The notes under the pieces were generated by a model that was not told where the DNA came from, did no database searches, and worked only from the letters and a program-made list of their open reading frames with translations. From an uncultured Eubacteriales bacterium (GTDB taxonomy: Bacteria > Bacillota > Clostridia > Oscillospirales > Acutalibacteraceae): 64,000 bases of DNA. How positions within the stretch are numbered: the first letter of the stretch is position 1; each line of letters starts with the position of its first letter. The position numbers and the translations under genes are program-made. This document shows positions 22,045 through 31,298 of the stretch, one piece after another. Where the stretch lies: positions 124,001 through 188,000 of the forward strand of contig CAKTEE010000004.1 in NCBI GenBank assembly GCA_934546985.1. Reading direction: 5' to 3'.

Positions 22045-25000
22045 TTAGAGGCCAAGACCGTAAGCTTTTTCAATCAATGCAAGAGCTTCCGCTGTTGTCT
22101 TAGAAGCAGAAGTAACTGTTACATAGATACCATGACTGGTTTCCTGATAGTTTACAAACATACCAAGAGCTTCACAAGTATAACGCAGCGGGCCCATGGT
22201 TACGCCATTGTTCATGGTAAATGCACTTGGAGCATTTGTAGTGCCAAGCAGAGCGCCTGTAGAAGAATACTTAGCAACAGAAGCGCTGCCCGGAGTTACC
22301 AGCAAGTATTCACCATTAGCTTTGTTTGTAACCTTTGTCTTCTGGGTAGCTTCATCATAAGCAACATCGAAGCCGCTTACTTCTGCAATGTAACGCAGCG
22401 GCATCATAGCTGTGCCGTTTACATTAGAAAGGGTTGCAAAACCTGTAGCATACTGTGTGGTTGGATATACACCATTGTCAACATATGCTTGGGTTGCATT
22501 GAACTTCATAACGATTTCTTTGCCAGGTACCGTTATTGTCCCATCATCGTTAACTGTAACGTTAGCATAGCCTCTCTTACCAGTGCCGTCATCGCCATAC
22601 AAAGCCATAACCTGGCAAGTACCCTTACCAACAGCGGTCAGAAGACCGGTGTTGCTGTCGATGGTTGCAACAGACGGATCAGTTGTGCTCCATCTTGTAA
22701 CTTCCTGGTTAGCAGTCATCTGCTGCTTTTCGCCAACCTTAAGGTTAACAGGGTTCGGGGTAACAACAAGACCTTCACCAATCTGAACTGCCTGAGAGAA
22801 TACAGAAGCGTAGTTGCCAGCGCTATCCTTAACTACTGTGTAGCAGTAGTAAGTACCTTCTTCAGCAAAAGTAGCGGAAACCTTCTGGTTGCCTGCTGTG
22901 CCAGTAATGGTAGGCGTGATTTTGTCCATCTTGTCGCCTTCCTGAACTTCCTTCTGTACTACGCCGCCGGTAGCATCGGTACGAGCAGCAGCAGTCGGGT
23001 TCGGGTATGGACCGCCTGTACGTCTCTTTTCGTACTTAACAGAACCGTCAAGATCGAATTTCAGACCACTGAACCAAATTTCATTGGTTACGGTGTAAGA
23101 ACCGGTACCACCGGTTACCTGAACATCCCAAGTAATAGTAGAACCTTTCGGAGAAAGGAAAGAGCTCGGCTGAATCTTGGAAATCTTCAATACATTGCTG
23201 TTAACGGAACCGTTCTTTTTGCCAGCTTCATTTCTTGCAAACTTGGTTTCCGGGAGATTCTTTACAGCTTCCCACTCTGCAGGATAGCTAACTTTGAAGT
23301 TACCGCCGGTGATGCATTCCGGAGTATTGTACGGTTCCTGAGCGAAGAGCGGTGCATAAGCAGGCGCCCAACCAAAGGTACCCTGATGGTTTTTAGCCAT
23401 CCATGTATAACCACCGGTAGCATTTTCGTTATCGATACGGTGCCAAGCATAGCCGCCGTAGAATACTTCGCTCGGATGGTTGCCGATGTAGTTTCTCCAA
23501 GACTGCCAAATGGTATTTTTGCCGGAACCAACTGACGGCTGATCAGCATTCTGCTTTGGCTCATCCAAACCAGTGGTATAGCCAGCTTTTGTACCATCGA
23601 ATCTGTAAGAAGGAGTCGGAGGAGCAGATTTACGGCCAGAACCGTTCAAACCTTCCCAAATAGCATTGGTCAGAGTTCTTGCATCATCGTCCTGAGAATA
23701 TTCCCAAACCATTGCGCCGCCGTAGCCTTTTTCCTGAATCCATGCCATTTTATCCTGAATATCACGTACATCATCATAAGTGATGTCATAGGTTCTGCCA
23801 TCAACAGTGCCTGTCAAATAAGAAGCGTGACAGGTAGAATCCCAGTTAACGGTAGCGCCCTTAGATTTCAGTTCCTGAACCTGACGATAGGTAATCCAGG
23901 AAGCGTCACCGCTGCCGATAGCGCCACTGCCGTTGTAAGCTCTGTCACGGCCGTAGAACGGGATACCAATGTTCATGATATCGCGCGGATAACCTCTGTA
24001 AGCGAGTCTATCGCAAACAACATCATAAGAAAGCGGGTTACCTGTGCTTACGCCGGTGTCGCTTGCTTCACCGGGAACCGGATAAAGGTTTGCATTGTAG
24101 TTGGAATGGTCTTGCCAATCGCCGTAGAGGTCATAGCACATGATGTTGATGAAATCAAGATAATCCGGCAGTTCACCGTTGGAAACGCCGCACATCCAGT
24201 CATAACCAACACCGGAAGCGATTGTCAGGAGATAATCCCAACCGATAACGCCACGAACTTCTTTCAGAAGCTTAATGTAGTTCTGACCATCTACGAAAAC
24301 GCCGTTTTCGTTTTCAGCTTTGTTCTTATCTTCCCAAACCGGGGTTTTCAAATGAGAGCAGGTCAGAACATCCAGATGGTCACCGATGGTGCCCGGATAT
24401 TCCCAGTCAATATCGATACCGTCGATACCGAATTCATCCATGATCTGCTTACAGCTGTTAGCGAAGATCTTTCTCTTATTAGCATCAGAAGCGATCGGGC
24501 AAAAACCATCCATACCCCAGCCGCCGATGGAGAGAAGAATCTTCAGATTCGGGTTTTGCTTTTTCAGTTCAACCAGTGCATGGAGCTTTGCAGGATCCGG
24601 AACATCAACATAGCCCGGGAAAGCATTGCCCTGTGCATCTACAGTTGCAATGTGACCAAATGCATAGTTAATGTGAGTGATTTTGCTTACATCAATGTTA
24701 GCAACAGCAGTCTGGTTTACAGGATCATATGTACCCGGCCAGTTCCACTGTGTTACGTAGTAAATTGCACGGTACTGATTGTTCGGCATGGTTTCGCTCT
24801 TGTTTTTCATAGCGTCTGCCGGAATGATTCCGTCTACATACTCAGTATCCGGATCAACAACGCCAACCTGTTCCCATTGGGCTCCAGGCGGAGGAGTAGT
24901 TACCCACCACTGACCATCCTTAACTTTGTACTTGACGCCTTTCACGATTACGGTATCGCCCTGCTGTACGCCGCCGGTAGTAACTGCTTCCCAGCTGGGA

Positions 25001-25104
25001 TAATCGGTCGCACCCGCAATCATGCCAACACTCATAACGCCCATCAGCATTACGACTGCAAGCAACAAGCTCAGAGCTTTTGAAAATACGCTTGACTTGT
25101 TCAT
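22045..25104 (-). CDS. Secreted multidomain GH18 chitinase
   Basis: A 1,019-aa exported enzyme that should hydrolyse chitin or related beta-1,4-GlcNAc polymers. Residues 1-32 are a signal peptide (ALSLLLAVVMLMGVMSVGMI, then AGA). A short carbohydrate-binding-like module (~33-75, GDTVIVKGVKYKVKDGQWWV) follows, then the GH18 barrel (~110-495) with SIGGWG and the catalytic DGIDIDWE (228-235; acid Glu235). After a Pro-rich joint come an aromatic-rich unknown module (~515-645), an Ig/PKD-like region, a BIG2 domain (~790-870, TPNPVNLKVGEKQQMTANQE, PSVATIDSNTGLLTAVGKG) and a copper-amine-oxidase-type N1 domain (~880-1000). The last is common in secreted clostridial proteins and may hold the enzyme to the wall. 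Confidence 0.93.
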   Translation of the reverse strand: MNKSSVFSKALSLLLAVVMLMGVMSVGMIAGATDYPSWEAVTTGGVQQGDTVIVKGVKYKVKDGQWWVTTPPPGAQWEQVGVVDPDTEYVDGIIPADAMKNKSETMPNNQYRAIYYVTQWNWPGTYDPVNQTAVANIDVSKITHINYAFGHIATVDAQGNAFPGYVDVPDPAKLHALVELKKQNPNLKILLSIGGWGMDGFCPIASDANKRKIFANSCKQIMDEFGIDGIDIDWEYPGTIGDHLDVLTCSHLKTPVWEDKNKAENENGVFVDGQNYIKLLKEVRGVIGWDYLLTIASGVGYDWMCGVSNGELPDYLDFINIMCYDLYGDWQDHSNYNANLYPVPGEASDTGVSTGNPLSYDVVCDRLAYRGYPRDIMNIGIPFYGRDRAYNGSGAIGSGDASWITYRQVQELKSKGATVNWDSTCHASYLTGTVDGRTYDITYDDVRDIQDKMAWIQEKGYGGAMVWEYSQDDDARTLTNAIWEGLNGSGRKSAPPTPSYRFDGTKAGYTTGLDEPKQNADQPSVGSGKNTIWQSWRNYIGNHPSEVFYGGYAWHRIDNENATGGYTWMAKNHQGTFGWAPAYAPLFAQEPYNTPECITGGNFKVSYPAEWEAVKNLPETKFARNEAGKKNGSVNSNVLKISKIQPSSFLSPKGSTITWDVQVTGGTGSYTVTNEIWFSGLKFDLDGSVKYEKRRTGGPYPNPTAAARTDATGGVVQKEVQEGDKMDKITPTITGTAGNQKVSATFAEEGTYYCYTVVKDSAGNYASVFSQAVQIGEGLVVTPNPVNLKVGEKQQMTANQEVTRWSTTDPSVATIDSNTGLLTAVGKGTCQVMALYGDDGTGKRGYANVTVNDDGTITVPGKEIVMKFNATQAYVDNGVYPTTQYATGFATLSNVNGTAMMPLRYIAEVSGFDVAYDEATQKTKVTNKANGEYLLVTPGSASVAKYSSTGALLGTTNAPSAFTMNNGVTMGPLRYTCEALGMFVNYQETSHGIYVTVTSASKTTAEALALIEKAYGLGL

Positions 25105-25563
25105 TGATTGATTTGCCTCCTCTTTGATTTAAGATGTTGTTTTTTGCTCCGCCATGGGCAAAACGTTGTGAGATACTTTCTGCCGATTTAACGAAAAAAC
25201 GTCTTTTTTTGCCGCACCTATGGGCGCGGCTGGATATTTTAACATTAAATTCAAACAAAAAGCACCGCCGCAGCGACTTACATCAATGGACGGAAACTTC
25301 GAATAACGCATCGTGATTGCCCTCCGCCTTCTCGCCGGAAAGCCCTCTGCGTAATACAAGTACATTATAACACTTTGTCATCTATAAAAAATGGCAAAAT
25401 CTAAGAATTTTTATTCATTTTTGTTCTGTTTACAAAAAAAACATAATGTGAAGCAAATCTATTGTGCATATTTTATAAGGTTTTTCGTTAATATTTGGTG
25501 AATTTAATGCTGAGTTGTATACAGCGTTTATAAAAAGAATTTCATTCACTTGCCATTCTTCTG
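25105..25563. other. Long chitinase leader and divergent intergenic region
   Basis: On the minus strand a TATAAT box (complement 25364-25369) with a weak -35 predicts a ~250-nt untranslated leader for the chitinase gene. The leader is rich in G/C hairpins, including ACGCA..TGCGT around a purine-rich loop and GCCGCGCC-CATA-GGTGCGGC. I cannot assign it to a known riboswitch class. No gene is seen in the rest. Confidence 0.5.
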
Positions 25564-25592
25564 TTTACATTCGGCTGGCAACAACTTATAAT
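25564..25592 (+). promoter_or_regulatory. Sigma-A promoter of the CofE-like gene
   Basis: TTTACA (25564-25569), a 17-nt spacer, TATAAT (25587-25592), 50 nt before the start codon. Confidence 0.8.
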
Positions 25593-25641
25593 AAAACACA
25601 ACACAAAAAATAATTACACTTTATCATAAGGAGGATCTTCT

Positions 25642-26835
25642 ATGGCAGGAACAGCCGGAACCATTGTGCGGGGTGTGCGCGCCCCTATTATTAAGCAGGG
25701 CGATGATATTGCAGATATTACCGTACAATCCGTGATGGAATGTGCGCAGGAGCAAGGATTTTCTTTTCATAATAAGGATGTCATTGCTGTTACGGAAGCA
25801 GTCGTTGCCCGTGCACAGGGCAATTACTGCAGTGTTGACGATATTGCACAGGATATTTGCCATCACTTCCCAACAGGTGAATTTGGTGTGATTTTTCCAA
25901 TCTTCAGCCGCAACCGTTTCTCTGTTTGCTGGAAAGGGATTTGCCTCGGGGCAAAAAAAATTACGCTGCAGCTCGCCTACCCGTGTGATGAAGTTGGAAA
26001 TCATTTGGTTTCCCTTGATGATTTAGATTGTAAAGGCATTAACCCATACAGCGATGTTTTAACAGAACCCCAGTTCCGCGCCCATTTTGGTTCCCTTTCT
26101 CATGAATTCACCGGTGTAGATTACATCGAATTTTACCGGAACATAGCAGAAGAAGCCGGAACTGAAATTGAAATTATCCTTGCCAATGACCCGCGTGTCA
26201 TTCTAAATTATTCTAAAAACGTGCTTTGCTGTGATATTCACAGCCGTGAGCGTTCCAAACGGCTTTTGAAAAATGCCGGTGCGGAAATTATTCTTGGATT
26301 GGATAATATTATGAATAAACCGATAAACGGCAGTGGGTTTCATGCAGAATACGGCTTGCTTGGCAGCAATAAAGCAACAGAAACCACTGTAAAACTGTTC
26401 CCCCGTGACTGCCAGGATTTTGCAGAAAAAGTTCAGGCGCAGATGCTGGAAAAAACCGGAAAAGTTGTAGAAGTTATGGTATATGGTGACGGCGCATTCT
26501 GTGACCCGGTGGGGCATATTTGGGAACTTGCAGACCCGGTCGTTTCCCCCGGTTATACCAAAGGGCTGGAAGGCCGCCCAAACGAAGTAAAATTAAAATA
26601 CCTTGCCGATAATCAATTCTCACATTTAAAAGGTGACGCATTAAAAACAGCAATTAAAGACTATATTACCCACAAAGAAGGCAGCCTGAAAGGCCAGATG
26701 GTATCTCAGGGAACTACGCCACGCCGGATTATCGACTTGCTCGGCTCACTTTGTGATTTAACCTCCGGCAGCGGCGATAAAGGCACACCGATTGTTTTGG
26801 TCCAAGGATATTTTGATAATTACTCCGACCAGTAA
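25642..26835 (+). CDS. Coenzyme F420-0:gamma-glutamyl ligase-like protein
   Basis: A 397-aa protein with a CofE/FbiB-type fold. CofE adds glutamate to coenzyme F420-0 using GTP. Recognisable parts are GDDIADITVQSVMECAQEQG and KDVIAVTEAVVARAQGNY near the N-terminus, PIFSRNRFS, the central ALND-like IILANDPRVIL, and VMVYGDGAFCDPVGHIWELA near 290. Most Clostridia make no F420, so this widespread relative probably ligates an amino acid to another substrate; that is inference. AAGGAGG precedes the ATG. It is a single-gene unit with its own promoter and terminator. Confidence 0.8.
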   Translation: MAGTAGTIVRGVRAPIIKQGDDIADITVQSVMECAQEQGFSFHNKDVIAVTEAVVARAQGNYCSVDDIAQDICHHFPTGEFGVIFPIFSRNRFSVCWKGICLGAKKITLQLAYPCDEVGNHLVSLDDLDCKGINPYSDVLTEPQFRAHFGSLSHEFTGVDYIEFYRNIAEEAGTEIEIILANDPRVILNYSKNVLCCDIHSRERSKRLLKNAGAEIILGLDNIMNKPINGSGFHAEYGLLGSNKATETTVKLFPRDCQDFAEKVQAQMLEKTGKVVEVMVYGDGAFCDPVGHIWELADPVVSPGYTKGLEGRPNEVKLKYLADNQFSHLKGDALKTAIKDYITHKEGSLKGQMVSQGTTPRRIIDLLGSLCDLTSGSGDKGTPIVLVQGYFDNYSDQ

Positions 26836-26861
26836 GCAAATTTACGCAATAATCAAACAGA

Positions 26862-26910
26862 GAAACACCCATGAACTATTCGGCTGCTGTTCATGGGTGT
26901 TTCATTTTGT
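26862..26910 (+). terminator. Terminator of the CofE-like gene
   Basis: GAAACACCCATGAAC (26862-26876) and GTTCATGGGTGTTTC (26889-26903): a 15-bp perfect stem followed by ATTTTG. It can also serve the leftward gene ending at 26917. Confidence 0.9.
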
Positions 26911-26916
26911 ATAAAA

Positions 26917-27207
26917 TTATAGGTGATTCTGGCAAAACTTGTTTAGAAAGCCTTGCAAAAGCTCGTCCGCATCTTTCTCCCGCCAATAAGAGCATGCTTC
27001 ATCTTGAACAAAAATGTGTTTGAACCTTCGCTTTCCGCAATGACCATATTGTAAAACCCAATACTCATTTTTGCTCCATTTGATATAATGAAGATGAAAA
27101 CCAGCATAATCCCCACAAAGCTTTCGCTGTTCCCCAATCATATATTGAATGTTATAAATCTCATCCTCTGTTAAAATAACATATTCTTTTTTCGGTTTTC
27201 CCGACAT
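26917..27207 (-). CDS. Hypothetical protein (96 aa) divergent from an XRE regulator
   Basis: A soluble 96-aa protein, MSGKPKKEYVILTEDEIYNI at the start, rich in aromatics (HYIKWSKNEYWVLQYGH) and ending FLNKFCQNHL. I do not recognise it. The frame extends to 27237, but AAAGGAGG lies before the ATG at 27207. It faces a small XRE gene across a ~78-bp region with a near-palindrome, so the two are probably a regulator and its target. Confidence 0.65.
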   Translation of the reverse strand: MSGKPKKEYVILTEDEIYNIQYMIGEQRKLCGDYAGFHLHYIKWSKNEYWVLQYGHCGKRRFKHIFVQDEACSYWREKDADELLQGFLNKFCQNHL

Positions 27208-27285
27208 TTCACTGCCTCCTTTACTTTTGTACATCAATTGGTGTATGATATCAATATATGATGATTCGGCTTGGGAGGAAATTAT
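27208..27285. promoter_or_regulatory. Divergent control region with near-palindromic operator
   Basis: TACATCAATTGGTGTA (27230-27245) is palindromic but for one pair and overlaps the expected promoters of both divergent genes. It is the likely binding site of the XRE protein encoded at 27286. The promoters themselves are not clear-cut. Confidence 0.45.
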
Positions 27286-27480
27286 ATGCCTTATAGACGT
27301 TTAAAAGATTTAAGGGAAGACAGCGATTTAAGTCAAAGAAAGCTTGCGGAAATCATGCATATGCATAAAACCACATATGTACGGTATGAAACTGGAGAAC
27401 GGGAAATTCCTTTTAATATTGTAATCATGCTTGCTGAATTTTATAACGTAAGCCTTGATTATATTGCAGGCTACGGATAA
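27286..27480 (+). CDS. XRE family helix-turn-helix regulator
   Basis: A 64-aa Cro/C1-type DNA-binding protein: MPYRRLKDLREDSDLSQRKL, then AEIMHMHKTTYVRYETGERE and FNIVIMLAEFYNVSLDYIAGY, the classic HTH_3 layout including the YExGxR turn. The start is the ATG at 27286 behind GGGAGG; a TTG at 27271 is part of that ribosome binding site. It likely represses the divergent 96-aa gene and itself. Confidence 0.85.
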   Translation: MPYRRLKDLREDSDLSQRKLAEIMHMHKTTYVRYETGEREIPFNIVIMLAEFYNVSLDYIAGYG

Positions 27481-27608
27481 CCCACATCACGGAAAAGACT
27501 AAAAGAAAAAACAGAGTTTCGCTTGCCAGTCTGTAAAACGCCGGCAATATTGGATACAAATCAATTAAAATTTTTAACAACAACCTTATTGATTGTTAAT
27601 ATTTTGCT

Positions 27609-27647
27609 AAAAAGGGTTTGGAGATAAAATCTCCAAACCCTTTTTTT
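27609..27647. terminator. Bidirectional terminator
   Basis: AAAAAGGGTTTGGAGAT (27609-27625), a 3-nt loop, ATCTCCAAACCCTTTTT (27629-27645), with T-runs outward on both strands. It closes the XRE gene and the leftward typA-amidohydrolase unit. Confidence 0.95.
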
Positions 27648-27654
27648 AGCTGTT

Positions 27655-28452
27655 TTACTTTGATAGCCCTAACAAACGGCAGGCATTGCCGCCAAGCACT
27701 TTTGCCTTATCTTCTTCACTCAGGCCAAGGCTGTCAATAAAGCGCATTTCCAAATCTGTCCCGCTCCACGGCATATCACTGCCAAAAAGGATGCGTTCTG
27801 CGCCGTGTTTTTCTATGATACGCTTGCAATGTTCACGCGGCATACGTCCATAAGAAAACGCCGTATCAAAATAAACGTCCTGACCAACCAGATACTTTTC
27901 AACATCGTACCACAGCATCCATGCGCCCATATGCGCCGCAACTACAGGCGAACCCTGAAAAACAGGCAGAACCTTTGCAAGACGTTCCGGCGGACAATGA
28001 ACCGGCTCAAAATACTCAATATCTACCCCTGCGTGAAAAACAGTAATCAGCCCAAGCTCTGAAATTTTTCTGTAAATCGGGAACATTCTGGGATCATCCA
28101 CAAAAAAGTTCTGATATTCTGGATGAAGCTTAACGCCTTTCAATCCTGCCGCTTTGATGCGTTCCAGTTCTTCCAATGCATCCGGCGCTTCCGGATGCAC
28201 ACTGCCGAAAGCCACCAAGGTATCCCCGTTGCATTCTATTGCAAAATCATTCACGTTTTTCTGCTGGCGGGGACTGGTTGCAATACTAAGCATTACCGCT
28301 TTATCTGCTCCGCTTTTTTTTACATATTCAATTAAAGACGGCGCCGTACCATTATGATAAGGAATCATATTGCCTGCATTTGCAGACAGCACCTGCATTG
28401 CCTTTTGAGCAATTTTTTCAGGAAAGGCATGCGTATGAAAATCTACTATCAT
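27655..28452 (-). CDS. Amidohydrolase_2 family metal-dependent hydrolase
   Basis: A 265-aa TIM-barrel hydrolase of the Amidohydrolase_2 (ACMSD-like) family. MIVDFHTHAFPEKIAQKAMQ gives the HxH metal ligands (residues 6 and 8). GLKGVKLHPEYQNFFVDD, a later His in VFHAGVDIEY, AAHMGAW and the distal metal Asp in RILFGSDMPWSG complete the set. Reaction and substrate are unknown. It lies 21 bp behind typA and is probably co-transcribed. A paralogue sits at 50768-51571. Confidence 0.85.
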   Translation of the reverse strand: MIVDFHTHAFPEKIAQKAMQVLSANAGNMIPYHNGTAPSLIEYVKKSGADKAVMLSIATSPRQQKNVNDFAIECNGDTLVAFGSVHPEAPDALEELERIKAAGLKGVKLHPEYQNFFVDDPRMFPIYRKISELGLITVFHAGVDIEYFEPVHCPPERLAKVLPVFQGSPVVAAHMGAWMLWYDVEKYLVGQDVYFDTAFSYGRMPREHCKRIIEKHGAERILFGSDMPWSGTDLEMRFIDSLGLSEEDKAKVLGGNACRLLGLSK

Positions 28453-28473
28453 TACAAATCACCAGAATTGTCA

Positions 28474-30291
28474 CTATTTTTTCGCGGCGTTTTTCATCCG
28501 CTGTTCTTTGGACAAAATCTTTTTACGCATACGGATACTTTTCGGCGTTACCTCCATCAGTTCATCATCTTTAATAAACTCCATGGATTGCTCCAAACTG
28601 AGAATGGTAGGCGTAACCAGCCGCAGAGCCTCATCTGAACCGGAAGCACGCATATTCGTGATATGCTTGCGTTTGCAGACGTTGCAAACAATATCTTCAT
28701 TTTTAGCGTTTTCACCAACAATCATACCTTCATACACCGGAACGCCCGAACCAACAAACAATGTACCCCTATCCTGCGTATTGAACAATCCGTACGCGCT
28801 GGTTTCGCCATCCTCATGTACAATAATAGAACCCTGCATTCTGGTCTGGATATCGCCTTTATAAGGCTCATAACCCTGAAAAAGCTGGTTCATAATACCA
28901 TTTCCGTTGGTATCGGTCAAAAACTCAGAACGATAACCAATCAAACCGCGGGAAGGAATCTTAAATTCAATATGGGTTGCTCCGCCGTCACGTGCCCACA
29001 TGTTTTCAATCTCTGCCTTACGGGAACCCAGTTTTTCAATCACTGCACCAACATATGCTTCCGGTACTTCCACAATTAAAAGCTCCATTGGCTCTAACAG
29101 TTCACCATTTTCTTCCTTATAAATAACCTTCGGACGGGAAACCTGAAATTCATACCCTTCACGGCGCATGGTTTCAATTAAAATAGAAAGGCTCAGTTCT
29201 CCGCGTCCCGATACCTTAAACGTATCGGCAGAATCTGTTTCCTCTACGCGCATACTGATATTGGTTTCCACTTCTTTAAAAAGGCGGTCACGCAGATTAC
29301 GCGAGGTTACAAACTTGCCTTCGCGCCCTGCAAACGGGCTGTTGTTTACCATAAAATTCATGGCAATGGTTGGTTCATCAATCTTTACAAACGGAAGCGG
29401 TTCAATGCAGTCTGCCGCACACAAAGTTTCGCCTACATTTAGGCCTGATACACCGGCAACAGCAATTAAATCGCCTAACGCTGCACTTTCAACCTCTACA
29501 CGGCGCAGGCCCTCAAACTGATAAAGACGGGTCACTTTAACATTATTTGTAGTCCCGTCCGTATGGCACAAAACTGCCTGCTGGCCTGCCTTAATCATCC
29601 CGCGCTCCACACGTCCAACGCCTACACGTCCAACATATTCATCATATTCAATATTGGAAAACAGCACCTGCAAAGGAGCGTTTAATTCACCAGATGGCGC
29701 CGGTATTTCATTGATAATCATATCGAGAACCGGACGGATATCCGTACCCGGAACATTTGGGTCAAGAGTAGCATATCCCTCCCTGCCGGAAGCGTAAACC
29801 ACAGGAAACTCCAGTTGGTCATCATCCGCACCAAGTTCAATAAACAAATCCAGAACTTCATCAATTACTTCCGCAGGGCGGCTGCCTGCACGGTCAATTT
29901 TATTAACACAGACAACAACCTTTTTCTTTAGCCCCAACGCTTTCTTCAAAACAAAACGGGTCTGCGGCATACAACCCTCAAATGCATCAACCAGAAGCAA
30001 TACGCCGTCTACCATTTGCAGAATGCGCTCTACTTCCCCGCCGAAATCCGCATGCCCGGGGGTATCTACAATATTAATTTTAACATCTTTATAATGGATT
30101 GCCGTATTTTTTGAGAGGATAGTAATACCGCGTTCACGCTCCAAATCATTAGAGTCCATGACGCGCTCCTGCACCTGCTCATTTTCACGGAATGTACCGC
30201 TCTGGCGCAGCATCTGGTCAACCAGCGTTGTTTTACCATGGTCAACGTGCGCAATAATCGCCACATTTCTTACTTCATTTCTAACATCCAC
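28474..30291 (-). CDS. typA: Ribosome-associated GTPase TypA/BipA
   Basis: Translational GTPase of the EF-G class that binds the ribosome and helps assembly of the large subunit and growth in the cold or under stress. At 605 aa it has the usual length. G1 is AHVDHGKTTL (~14-23), the switch region RERGITILSKNTAI, G3 DTPGHADFGGEV (~75) and G4 NKIDR (~130). The C-terminal part carries the TypA-specific SRGLIGYRSEFLTDTNGNG and TPKSIRMRKKIL. AAAGGTGG precedes the ATG. Confidence 0.97.
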   Translation of the reverse strand: MDVRNEVRNVAIIAHVDHGKTTLVDQMLRQSGTFRENEQVQERVMDSNDLERERGITILSKNTAIHYKDVKINIVDTPGHADFGGEVERILQMVDGVLLLVDAFEGCMPQTRFVLKKALGLKKKVVVCVNKIDRAGSRPAEVIDEVLDLFIELGADDDQLEFPVVYASGREGYATLDPNVPGTDIRPVLDMIINEIPAPSGELNAPLQVLFSNIEYDEYVGRVGVGRVERGMIKAGQQAVLCHTDGTTNNVKVTRLYQFEGLRRVEVESAALGDLIAVAGVSGLNVGETLCAADCIEPLPFVKIDEPTIAMNFMVNNSPFAGREGKFVTSRNLRDRLFKEVETNISMRVEETDSADTFKVSGRGELSLSILIETMRREGYEFQVSRPKVIYKEENGELLEPMELLIVEVPEAYVGAVIEKLGSRKAEIENMWARDGGATHIEFKIPSRGLIGYRSEFLTDTNGNGIMNQLFQGYEPYKGDIQTRMQGSIIVHEDGETSAYGLFNTQDRGTLFVGSGVPVYEGMIVGENAKNEDIVCNVCKRKHITNMRASGSDEALRLVTPTILSLEQSMEFIKDDELMEVTPKSIRMRKKILSKEQRMKNAAKK

Positions 30292-30331
30292 AATATTTCC
30301 ACCTTTATTTTTCGTTTCAATCCAACTATTT

Positions 30332-30360
30332 ATTTTATCATTTTTTCCTTACACAAGCAA
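30332..30360 (-). promoter_or_regulatory. Sigma-A promoter of typA
   Basis: On the minus strand TTGCTT (complement 30355-30360), a 17-nt spacer and TAAAAT (complement 30332-30337). Confidence 0.6.
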
Positions 30361-30494
30361 CATGCTTATTCCATAAACAATAAAATCTGCGCACTTATGA
30401 ACTGGCAGTTATCACTAATATTTCGGCTAACCTGACCGTTTGTTTCTTTAAAAACAGCAGTATTTCTGTTCCCGCTGTCCTGTTCTATCAATCA

Positions 30495-31205
30495 CTATTT
30501 TTGCAAAGGCATATCTTCTGCATTGGCAGGCTCCTGTTTCTTCTTTTTCGACATACGGTTAAACAACAAGGTAGAACCCAGCGAAATCAACAGCATAATA
30601 ACAAACAGAATAATAAACTGAGGGGACAGCGGCTGATCGAGGTAAACCCCAAGCAATATCTGCAAAACTGCCAGCGGGAGCAGGCCAAGCATTGACCCCA
30701 GAACATAAACCGGGTATCGGATACCCATAGCGCCCAAAAGCATACTGATTACATCTCCGGGAACAGCGGCAACAGCACGCAGTACGTAGGAAGTCATCAA
30801 TTCATTGGAAATACCAAACTGTTCCAGTTTTTTGATTTTAGGATACCGCTCTGTCAAACGTCCCACAATATCCCTACCGGAAAAACGCCCGATAAAATAA
30901 GGTATGGTAATACATATCCACAGCCCAACGGTATTGACCAGCAGCGCCCAAGGCAATGGGAAAATAACGCCCGTACTGATAAAAATCGCAGTCAGGGGAA
31001 ATACAATAGATATAGACTTAAACGCATAAATGCAGATGATAACCAACGCCGCAAGGAAAAGGTTGTCCGGGGTAAAATGGAGAATATCCTGAAATGTGAA
31101 ATCACGCAGATAAAACCAGCAGAAAAACACCAGCAAACCTGTTACACACAACGGCAGTACTTTTAACAGGGTTTCCCCTTTCTTTTTTTGATTAATTTTC
31201 TTCAT
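30495..31205 (-). CDS. TVP38/TMEM64 (VTT domain) membrane protein
   Basis: A 236-aa integral membrane protein of the DedA-related VTT family, implicated in lipid scrambling or small-solute transport; the bacterial function is not settled. There are about six hydrophobic spans. The family core is ISIVFPLTAIFISTGVIFPL, VGLWICITIPYFIGRFSGRD and the later AVAAVPGDVISMLLGAMGIR. The C-terminus is lysine-rich (RMSKKKKQEP). It is a single minus-strand gene, divergent from the EamA gene. Confidence 0.85.
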   Translation of the reverse strand: MKKINQKKKGETLLKVLPLCVTGLLVFFCWFYLRDFTFQDILHFTPDNLFLAALVIICIYAFKSISIVFPLTAIFISTGVIFPLPWALLVNTVGLWICITIPYFIGRFSGRDIVGRLTERYPKIKKLEQFGISNELMTSYVLRAVAAVPGDVISMLLGAMGIRYPVYVLGSMLGLLPLAVLQILLGVYLDQPLSPQFIILFVIMLLISLGSTLLFNRMSKKKKQEPANAEDMPLQK

Positions 31206-31232
31206 ATGCGCTCCTTAATTGTCCAAATGGAT

Positions 31233-31261
31233 TTTACAAAAGGTTCAGGCAGAGGTATAAT
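31233..31261 (+). promoter_or_regulatory. Sigma-A promoter of the EamA gene
   Basis: TTTACA (31233-31238), a 17-nt spacer, TATAAT (31256-31261). Confidence 0.8.
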
Positions 31262-31298
31262 AATCTCTAAATGAATCAAGGAAAGGCCGTGCCGTTAG

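Noticed and set aside
22132..25083. Long open frames (467 and 418 aa) antisense to the chitinase gene
   Set aside because: Shadows of the chitinase coding strand, with low-complexity Cys/Ser-rich products unlike any protein.
25105..25360. A c-di-GMP riboswitch in the chitinase leader
   Set aside because: G/C hairpins are present, but I could not find the conserved core of GEMM-type or class II riboswitches.
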